NCBI GenBank assembly: GCA_025774425.1
Contig: JALGWA010000086.1
Span: forward strand, 4,602-10,985
Length of the DNA: 6,384 nucleotides
From: a bacterium
GTDB taxonomy: Bacteria > Arandabacterota > Arandabacteria > Arandabacterales > JALGWA01
Direction of reading: 5' to 3'
The position numbers and the translations under genes were made by a program. Of this stretch, positions 1 through 4,944 are shown in pieces. The notes beneath the pieces are model-generated. The model did no database searches. It saw only the letters and a list, made by a program, of their open reading frames with translations, and was not told where the DNA came from. The first letter of the stretch is position 1. Each line of letters opens with the position of its first letter.

Positions 1-122
1 GGCGGCGGCATGACGATGACGAACGGCTTGCCGTCCCGGGGCTTGGGCGTGAAGAGACCCCTCTCGAGCCAGATGGAATACCACTTGCCCTCGGCCTCCG
101 CCGGGTCGTAACGAGTCTGCAT
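1..122 (-). CDS. valS: Valyl-tRNA synthetase, N-terminal fragment (continues past left edge)
   Basis: This is the start of a class I aminoacyl-tRNA synthetase that charges tRNA-Val in the cytoplasm. Only 40 full codons are inside the window. They begin MQTRYDPAEAEGKWYSIW and end in a hydrophobic run, FVIVMPPP. The pattern of a YDP motif, a KWY/W motif and then IVMPPP is typical of ValS, where the next residues are normally NVTG followed by the HIGH-type signature. LeuS and IleS have different residues at this point. The ATG start is supported by GGGAG on the minus strand, 7 bases upstream (bases 130-134). The gene lies 57 bases after the preceding stop, a wider gap than elsewhere in the block, and a candidate promoter lies there. 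The catalytic motifs are outside the window and cannot be checked. Confidence 0.85.
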   Translation of the reverse strand, partial: MQTRYDPAEAEGKWYSIWLERGLFTPKPRDGKPFVIVMPP

Positions 123-154
123 GTATTCGCTCCCTGTGCCCGCGCTTCGCCTGC

Positions 155-183
155 AAGTTAACACGAGCACCGGCGGCAGTCAA
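155..183 (-). promoter_or_regulatory. Candidate sigma-70-type promoter for valS
   Basis: Reading the minus strand, TTGACT at 183-178 matches five of six bases of the -35 consensus. A 17-base spacer follows, then TAACTT at 160-155. That hexamer keeps the most conserved -10 positions (T, A and final T) and is preceded by TGT, an extended -10 element. Transcription would start near base 148, leaving a leader of about 26 bases with GGGAG just before the valS ATG. The -35 box overlaps the TGA stop of the upstream gene. There is no room for a T-box leader. This is a by-eye match, so chance is possible. Confidence 0.4.
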
Positions 184-1208
184 TCCCCTTGCCTGATGTA
201 CCGCAGCATGTCGAGGAAGGCTTCGATTCTCATCTTCGTCCTCAGGTCGAGCTTGCCCGGCCTGTTGCCCTCCAGCGTGAGAATCGGAAGGTCGAGCCGC
301 CTGCGGACTATTATGTCCTCGATCTGCCTGAAGCAGAAAGACTGGACGTAGTGGATGACGCCGTCCACCTTCCTCCGCTCGATCTCAGCCTCGATGTCGG
401 CGAGGCGGCGGTTGATGTGATAAGGGTAAGTGTACCTGAGGTAGCAATCGACGATTTCGTCGCACTCGAATGGCAGGCTGAACTGCCGCTGCAGCTCGTT
501 GAAGACGACGTGTCCGCCGTTGGCCTCGATGAATTCATATATGCCGCCCACGATGGGCGGGATGCCGATATAGGCGAGGCGGATGGGTTTGCCGAGCGGC
601 TTGCGGGCGGCGAGGCGCGAGAGGAAATCCTCGACCTCGGCCTCGAACGCGCCGGGGTCGCCCTTCATGTCGCTGCAGGAGATCTGGAAGTAATGGTTCT
701 CGAAACCCGTCACGGTCCCCTCGCGCCATGTAAACCGGTCGATCACGGCGACCTTCCTCCGCACGGCGTCCAGCCTCCGCCGCGCGTCTTCGACGTCCGA
801 CGGACGCGCGCCGAGGATGCCGGCCAGCTTGTCGATCTGCATCGCCAGCATCCTGCGGTCGCCGTCATATGGGTACATGAACGGGATCGTCTCGACGCCC
901 TCGGTCTCCAGCGTCTCCATGAGCGCATGCGTGTTGCTGCAATCGCCCTGCACGACCGCGATGACCGTACGGAGCCCGGCGAGGCGGACGGCGGAGTATA
1001 TGCCCTTGATCCAGGCGCAGCTGGCCTCGGGGAATCCCCTGCGCTCGGCCTGCTCGACGAGCGAGTTGCTGTCCGGGCGGTCGATGAAGACGTTGTTGAG
1101 GTCCAGCACCCGGCGGCCCGAGGCGTACACGACCTCGATGGGCACCGTCGAGGTGATCCCGATCGTCTCCCGGGACCCGGCGCCTTCGGCCCGCTTCATC
1201 TCCTCCAT
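180..1208 (-). CDS. 2-hydroxyacyl-CoA dehydratase D-component / double-cubane-type reductase family protein
   Basis: This 342-residue protein belongs by eye to the family of HgdB/FldC-type dehydratase subunits, benzoyl-CoA reductase subunits and double-cubane-cluster reductases. These are anaerobic cytoplasmic iron-sulfur proteins that accept low-potential electrons from an ATP-dependent activator. The family-type N-terminal motif (IGITSTVPIEVVYASGRRV, about residues 16-34) is present, followed by CAWIKG (Cys64), QGDCSNTHAL (Cys90) and, near the C-terminus, QSFCFRQIEDI (Cys292). These three match the usual cluster-ligand positions. Cys178, Cys249 and Cys255 bring the total to exactly six. There is no signal peptide or membrane segment. 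It is shorter than most family members (roughly 380-430 residues). The start is chosen for GAGGA 9 bases upstream (1218-1222); Met4 would place the Shine-Dalgarno too close. It begins 22 bases after queE. No second subunit or activator ATPase is in view, so the substrate is unknown. Family assignment is firm; function is not. Confidence 0.8.
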   Translation of the reverse strand: MEEMKRAEGAGSRETIGITSTVPIEVVYASGRRVLDLNNVFIDRPDSNSLVEQAERRGFPEASCAWIKGIYSAVRLAGLRTVIAVVQGDCSNTHALMETLETEGVETIPFMYPYDGDRRMLAMQIDKLAGILGARPSDVEDARRRLDAVRRKVAVIDRFTWREGTVTGFENHYFQISCSDMKGDPGAFEAEVEDFLSRLAARKPLGKPIRLAYIGIPPIVGGIYEFIEANGGHVVFNELQRQFSLPFECDEIVDCYLRYTYPYHINRRLADIEAEIERRKVDGVIHYVQSFCFRQIEDIIVRRRLDLPILTLEGNRPGKLDLRTKMRIEAFLDMLRYIRQGD

Positions 1209-1230
1209 CTGATCCGGTCCTCGTGACTCG

Positions 1231-1968
1231 TCATTTCATCTTGAGAATCTTATGCATCTGAAGCGATATCCTGACGTCCCGCAGGCGTGCCAGGCCCGCG
1301 TCCAGGAGACGCAGCATGCGCTCCCCGCCGACGACCGGCCCGGTCTCGTCGAACTCCGGCTGGAGGAAGACCACGGCCCGGGGGCCGCAGCGCGCGACAA
1401 GCGAGAGGTCGTGCTCGACTTCGTCGTCCGAGCACTCGGGAGTCACTACGATCTTGACGCACACGCTCCCGGGCCGCGCCGGGCCGGCGAGCGCCTGCAG
1501 AAAGGCCGTGTGCTCGGCTTCGAGGCTCCTGCCATCCTGGCTCGAAGGGAGCTTGACGTCCATGGTCACCGTGTCGAAGAGACGCCCGAGGCGCGCCATC
1601 TCGCCGGCGAGCGTGCCGTTGGTCTCGAGGTGGAGGCCCATGCCCATTCGCCGGAAGAGCGCCGCGACCCGGCCGACGAAATCGGCCTGGAGGAGGGGCT
1701 CCCCGCCCGTGATGCGGACGTCGCGACAGCCGGGAAAGGCGTCCGCCATGATCCCGGCCAGCTTCCCGGGGCTCACGGGATTGGCCAGCCGGCTCTCGCG
1801 CCCTCCCACCTCGACGGTCGCGTAGTCGGTTCGTTCCCGGGCATAGGCCGTGTCGCAGTATGAACAGGCGAGGTTGCAGCCGCAGAGCCGGACGAAGACG
1901 GCGGGCATCCCCACGCGCGCCCCTTCACCCTCGAACGATGCGAATATCTCGCTCAGGTATCCCGTCAT
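1231..1968 (-). CDS. queE: 7-carboxy-7-deazaguanine synthase (radical SAM)
   Basis: QueE rearranges 6-carboxy-5,6,7,8-tetrahydropterin to 7-carboxy-7-deazaguanine using S-adenosylmethionine and a [4Fe-4S] cluster, the second committed step to preQ0. The 245-residue protein opens with MTGYLSEIFASFEGEG, typical of QueE. It carries the radical SAM motif CNLACSYCDT, with Cys31, Cys35 and Cys38 as cluster ligands. Arg27 lies just before it, and TGGEP (residues 87-91) forms the SAM-binding element. The LHLETNG and MDVKLPSS motifs follow, and the C-terminus reads SLQMHKILKMK, matching the family's QxHK ending. The reading frame is open for 40 more codons upstream, but those lie inside the DUF366 gene. 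The ATG at 1968 starts 2 bases after the DUF366 stop, with GGTGG before it. Translational coupling to DUF366 is likely. Confidence 0.93.
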   Translation of the reverse strand: MTGYLSEIFASFEGEGARVGMPAVFVRLCGCNLACSYCDTAYARERTDYATVEVGGRESRLANPVSPGKLAGIMADAFPGCRDVRITGGEPLLQADFVGRVAALFRRMGMGLHLETNGTLAGEMARLGRLFDTVTMDVKLPSSQDGRSLEAEHTAFLQALAGPARPGSVCVKIVVTPECSDDEVEHDLSLVARCGPRAVVFLQPEFDETGPVVGGERMLRLLDAGLARLRDVRISLQMHKILKMK

Positions 1969-1970
1969 CG

Positions 1971-2528
1971 CTAGTCCACCGGCCTCACGTTGCGCGCCGC
2001 GGCCTCCATCGACTCGATCTCTCCGACGAAGCGCCTCATGACATCGAGAGCGACGGCTTCGGGCTCGAGGCCCAGGTCGCCCAGGCAAGCAGCCTTGACC
2101 GGCACTCCTTCGGTCGTGACATTGAGGCCGAAGTGAATCAGTCCCGACACCGGCGACACCGTCGCGACGGAGACGGACAGTTTGCCGCCCTCGGCGAAGA
2201 GGTCGTCCCCGCGCCTCTCGACGGCGAGCCGGCCCGCCGCGGCGTCGACCGCGTCCTTGGCGGCCGCGCAGAGCAGCCGCTGGACGGCGGTGATGCGGGG
2301 CAGATCCACACCGAACATCTCGACGATGAAATGCATCATGTCGTCACCCCAGACCGTGGCCCCGGCCCGGAAGTCCTCGAGATCGACCAGGCGCTCACCG
2401 CTGACCCTGCATGCGCCGCGGAAGGCGACTACCGAGTCGCCCTCCATCCCGAAGGTGTCTCGTATGAAACGGGAGCGCAGTTCGGCGCCCGTGTAATCCA
2501 GGCGCTGCTGCGCGAGCTTGTACTCCAT
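1971..2528 (-). CDS. DUF366 family protein within the preQ0 gene set
   Basis: This 185-residue protein resembles the DUF366 family, a group of unknown function that I associate mainly with archaea and some anaerobic bacteria. Visible conserved-looking blocks are GDSVVAFRGAC (residues 30-40), DDMMHFIVEMFGVDL (62-76), QRLLCAAAK (83-91), RRGDDLFAEGGKLSVSVAT (105-123), SPVSGLIHFGLNV (125-137) and a VKAACLGDLGL stretch (144-154). No signal peptide or membrane helix is present, so it is probably cytoplasmic. The open frame extends 42 codons upstream into queC. The ATG at 2528 is preferred because it leaves a 10-base gap after the queC stop, with a modest AAGGCGG ribosome site. Its stop is 2 bases before queE. 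Position between queC and queE implies a role connected with 7-deazaguanine synthesis, transport or use, but the activity is unknown. Family call rests on recalled motifs. Confidence 0.75.
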   Translation of the reverse strand: MEYKLAQQRLDYTGAELRSRFIRDTFGMEGDSVVAFRGACRVSGERLVDLEDFRAGATVWGDDMMHFIVEMFGVDLPRITAVQRLLCAAAKDAVDAAAGRLAVERRGDDLFAEGGKLSVSVATVSPVSGLIHFGLNVTTEGVPVKAACLGDLGLEPEAVALDVMRRFVGEIESMEAAARNVRPVD

Positions 2529-2538
2529 CGCTACCGCC

Positions 2539-3222
2539 TTACGCGGCGAACCTGCCGCCGTACGTCTCGAGCACGCCGCCGGCGTCCAGGGCGGCCTTGA
2601 GACGCGCGCAGGATGGGCAGACCCCGCACATGAGCCCCCCCTGCGGCCGTGCATAGCACGAGTAGACGAGGTCCAAGGGCGCGCCTCTCTCCAGGCCCAA
2701 CGCGACGGTCCCGCTCTTGTCGAGCCCCAGCGTGTAGCTCTTGACCGTTACTCCTCTCAGGGTCGAGACCTCCAGGGCGGCGTTGGTGCGCCTCACGAAC
2801 TCCTCCGAGTTGTCCGGGTAGATCTCGGCTTCCTCGAGGTTGAAGCCGGCGACCACGACACCGGCTCCCAGCGATTCCGCGAAAGCCGCCCCAACGGCCA
2901 CGAGCACGGCGTTCCTGTTGGGCACCCATGTCTCCTCGAGGAGCGAGCGCCTGTCCGTCTCGAAGTCCTTCCCGGACACCGGCGCGAACGCCCCGATGCC
3001 GGCCGGCGGGTTGCCTATCAGGCCGCGGTACCATGGGAGGCCGACGATCTCGTGCGGAACGCCGTAACGCCGCGCGCATTCGGCCGCCGCGGCGGCCTCG
3101 CCTTCAAAGGCGGCCTGGCCGTAGTCGAACGTAAGGGCCCTGAGGATCTCGCCCTCGTCGTGAGCGCACTTGAAGTTGACGACGGAGTCGAGTCCCCCGG
3201 AAAGCAAGACCACCGCCTTCAA
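2539..3222 (-). CDS. queC: 7-cyano-7-deazaguanine (preQ0) synthase
   Basis: QueC is an ATP-dependent enzyme that turns 7-carboxy-7-deazaguanine and ammonia into preQ0 through an adenylated intermediate. The 227-residue protein begins MKAVVLLSGGLDSVV, holding the PP-loop SGGLDS (residues 8-13). TWVPNRN (99-105) follows, then GFNLEEAEIYPDNSEEF (126-142), which belongs to the substrate-recognition region. The C-terminal zinc site is complete with Cys189, Cys199, Cys202 and Cys205. The EEAEIYPDNS segment resembles archaeal-type QueC more than the DFSGYPDC form of enterobacterial QueC. Length is normal for the family. The start codon is TTG, placed 3 bases after the queD stop and served by a strong GAGGAG 6 bases upstream. 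The stop lies 10 bases before DUF366. Confidence 0.94.
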   Translation of the reverse strand: MKAVVLLSGGLDSVVNFKCAHDEGEILRALTFDYGQAAFEGEAAAAAECARRYGVPHEIVGLPWYRGLIGNPPAGIGAFAPVSGKDFETDRRSLLEETWVPNRNAVLVAVGAAFAESLGAGVVVAGFNLEEAEIYPDNSEEFVRRTNAALEVSTLRGVTVKSYTLGLDKSGTVALGLERGAPLDLVYSCYARPQGGLMCGVCPSCARLKAALDAGGVLETYGGRFAA

Positions 3223-3225
3223 TAC

Positions 3226-3600
3226 TCACTCCTCGAAGAAGACAGCGCAGTTACGAGGATTCTCCCAGACCTCCACCCTGCTCACAGATGCGCCGCCGGC
3301 GTCCATGCGCGCTGCGAGCTCCCGGTAGACGTACTCGGCGATGACTTCGGCCGTGGGATTGTTCTCCCGGAAGTAGGGGATATCGTTGAGCACGGCATGG
3401 TCGAGGGGCTCTATGATCTCGCCGAGCATGTCCCTGACCGTGCGGAAGTCGCAGGCCAGCCCGCCCTCGCCGCGGGCCTCCGACCTGACCGCCGCCCTGA
3501 CGACCCAGTTGTGGCCGTGGAGACGGGCGCAATCCCCCGGGTAGCCGTCTATGTAATGCGCCGAAGAAAAGGAAACCTCGGTCGAGATCTCGTACGGCAT
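3226..3600 (-). CDS. queD: 6-carboxy-5,6,7,8-tetrahydropterin synthase
   Basis: QueD converts 7,8-dihydroneopterin triphosphate to 6-carboxy-5,6,7,8-tetrahydropterin, the first committed step of the queuosine/preQ0 route. The 124-residue protein has the zinc ligands His15, His28 and His30. The diagnostic CARLHGHNW segment gives catalytic Cys24, followed by Asp67-His68 in EPLDHAVLND and Thr83/Glu85 in NPTAE. The C-terminal EVWENP element supplies the pterin-anchoring glutamate. CxxxHGH separates QueD from eukaryotic-type pyruvoyl tetrahydropterin synthase. Length is normal for the short bacterial and archaeal form. The ATG lies 3 bases after the stop of the upstream GGDEF gene, and the TGA is 3 bases before the queC start, so it appears to be co-translated in the middle of the block. 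No GTP cyclohydrolase gene to supply its substrate is in the window. Confidence 0.94.
   Translation of the reverse strand: MPYEISTEVSFSSAHYIDGYPGDCARLHGHNWVVRAAVRSEARGEGGLACDFRTVRDMLGEIIEPLDHAVLNDIPYFRENNPTAEVIAEYVYRELAARMDAGGASVSRVEVWENPRNCAVFFEE
3229..3234 (-). promoter_or_regulatory. Ribosome binding site that fixes the TTG start of queC
   Basis: GAGGAG lies in the last codons of queD, 6 bases before a TTG at 3222. No in-frame ATG or GTG is available at this spacing, and the protein start MKAVVLLSGG is exactly where QueC proteins begin. The site therefore decides in favour of the TTG codon. Because it sits inside queD, it suggests that ribosomes finishing queD re-initiate on queC. Confidence 0.75.
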
Positions 3601-3603
3601 GGC

Positions 3604-4929
3604 CTAAGCTTTCCCTTCGTCCGCCGCCATGCTGAAGAACACGGCGCGGTTCTTACCGTTGCGCTCCGCCTTGGCGAGCGCCCTGTCCGCCTTCTCTACG
3701 AGATCCTCCCTGGTGACGCCGTCGTCGGGGCAGATCGCACCGCCGATGCTGATGGTCATCCTGACGCCGGCGAGCGCCGGGTAGTCCGCGGAGAAGTCAT
3801 AGTCCTCGACGACGCGGCGCAGCCTCTCGGCTGTCACGGCGGCATGCTCGCCTATCGTGTCGGGCAGGATTATGCCGAACTCGTCGCCGCCGTACCTCGC
3901 GACGATGTCGACCTGCCTCACCTTGCCTTCGAGAAGACGAGCGAGCGTGCACAGGACGATGTCTCCGACGGGGTGGCCGTGCTCGGTGTTCACCCGCTTG
4001 AAGCCGTCGACGTCGACCATGAGGAAGCTGACGGGTTCGTTGGTCCGCCTGTAGCGCTCGATCTCGCGCTCGAGCTGGTCCTCCAGGAACCCGCGGTTGT
4101 AGACCTGCGTCAGGGGATCCCGGAATATGAGCGACTCGAGATGTTCGGCGTTCCTTATCATGCTGCCCGCGAGCATCGCGAGCAGCGACAGGAAACCGAG
4201 GTCGTCGGAGCCGAAGTGATTCTCCGTCCGGCTCCACACTTCGAGCACGCCGTACTTCCTGCCGGCGCATGCGAGCGGAAGCACGACCACGGAGGCGAAG
4301 CCGTCCCTGCCGGCGTAGCGCCGGAGTTCGCCTCCACGCCTCAGGTCGGCCACCTGGACACAGTGGCCGTCCTCCACAACCCACCGGTCGGTCAGCGCCG
4401 GGGCGAAGCGCTCGGGAGGAGCCGGGGAGCCGGACGCGATGGACTCGATCACGCCGCTCAGTTCCTCGTCGGTCACGTATATGGCCGCGAAGTCGGCCGC
4501 CACCATGTCTCTTATGGTATCGAGCATGCGTCTCAGGACATTGCCGAGCTCGTCCTCGGACCGGCAGGTGGCCACGGCCGTGAATAGGGATTCGATCTTG
4601 CCGGCGTCCTCGGGCTTGACGAAGCCCCGCGGCAGGAAGGGAACGACCTCCGCCCTGACCGTGGGAGGTTCCCTGAGCGAGTATACGTTCCGGTCCTCCG
4701 CGTCGGAGAACCTCACGAAACGCGCCCCGCCCTTTTCCACATACCCCAGCCACTTGAGGCTGCCAGACCTGCAGAGGCCCTGCATGATGGAGAGCGCCTT
4801 CTCCCAGGCGACGAGCGGGTCCTGCTCGGCCGCGGCGCGCACGGCCTCCCGCTTCAGATCGGCGTCGCTTATCTTGGAGCCCAGCACCTCGGTCAGGAGT
4901 TTCCTTATGTCGATTCTCTCGGTTCTCAT
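3604..4929 (-). CDS. GAF-GGDEF diguanylate cyclase
   Basis: This 441-residue soluble protein should make cyclic di-GMP from two GTP. Residues 1-100 form a region I do not recognise, partly helical in appearance. Residues about 108-265 look like a GAF sensor domain, including FAAIYVTDEE and the ADLRRGGELRRYAGRDGF and VVVLPLACAGRKYGVLEVW stretches. Residues about 266-435 are a GGDEF domain beginning at FRDPLTQVYNRGFLEDQL. The active-site motif GGDEF is intact at 347-351. The metal-binding region VDVDGFKRVN (Asp306) is present, and the product-inhibition I-site RxxD is RQVD at 338-341, so a working, feedback-controlled cyclase is expected. There is no membrane segment, so the signal is probably intracellular. 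The ATG at 4929 lies 15 bases after the phosphodiesterase stop, with only a weak ribosome site. Its stop is 3 bases before queD. Confidence 0.92.
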   Translation of the reverse strand: MRTERIDIRKLLTEVLGSKISDADLKREAVRAAAEQDPLVAWEKALSIMQGLCRSGSLKWLGYVEKGGARFVRFSDAEDRNVYSLREPPTVRAEVVPFLPRGFVKPEDAGKIESLFTAVATCRSEDELGNVLRRMLDTIRDMVAADFAAIYVTDEELSGVIESIASGSPAPPERFAPALTDRWVVEDGHCVQVADLRRGGELRRYAGRDGFASVVVLPLACAGRKYGVLEVWSRTENHFGSDDLGFLSLLAMLAGSMIRNAEHLESLIFRDPLTQVYNRGFLEDQLEREIERYRRTNEPVSFLMVDVDGFKRVNTEHGHPVGDIVLCTLARLLEGKVRQVDIVARYGGDEFGIILPDTIGEHAAVTAERLRRVVEDYDFSADYPALAGVRMTISIGGAICPDDGVTREDLVEKADRALAKAERNGKNRAVFFSMAADEGKA

Positions 4930-4944
4930 CGCGCACTCGGTCGT

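Noticed and set aside
123..179. Possible terminator or T-box leader before valS
   Set aside because: No stable stem followed by a T run was found, and 57 bases cannot hold a T-box. The GTTAAC palindrome alone is too short to mean anything.
189..1226. Plus-strand open frame of 345 codons opposite the iron-sulfur protein
   Set aside because: It mirrors the opposite gene almost exactly and has no recognisable motif. The minus-strand frame holds the family motifs and cysteines.
1969..2088. 40-codon N-terminal extension of queE
   Set aside because: It overlaps the DUF366 gene out of frame. QueE proteins start at MTGYLSEIF-like sequence, and the ATG at 1968 has a ribosome site.
2529..2654. 42-codon N-terminal extension of the DUF366 frame
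   Set aside because: The extension lies in queC coding sequence in another frame and is Arg/Ala/Pro-rich low-information sequence. The ATG at 2528 fits the family start.
3601..3606. PreQ1 riboswitch ahead of queD
   Set aside because: Only 3 bases separate queD from the upstream gene, leaving no leader for an aptamer. Any riboswitch would have to lie beyond the right edge.
2518..4587. Plus-strand open frame of 689 codons across queC, queD and the GGDEF gene
   Set aside because: It runs antisense over three well-recognised proteins, shows no domain pattern, and is rich in Arg, Val, Asp and Pro as expected from the reverse strand of GC-rich coding sequence.
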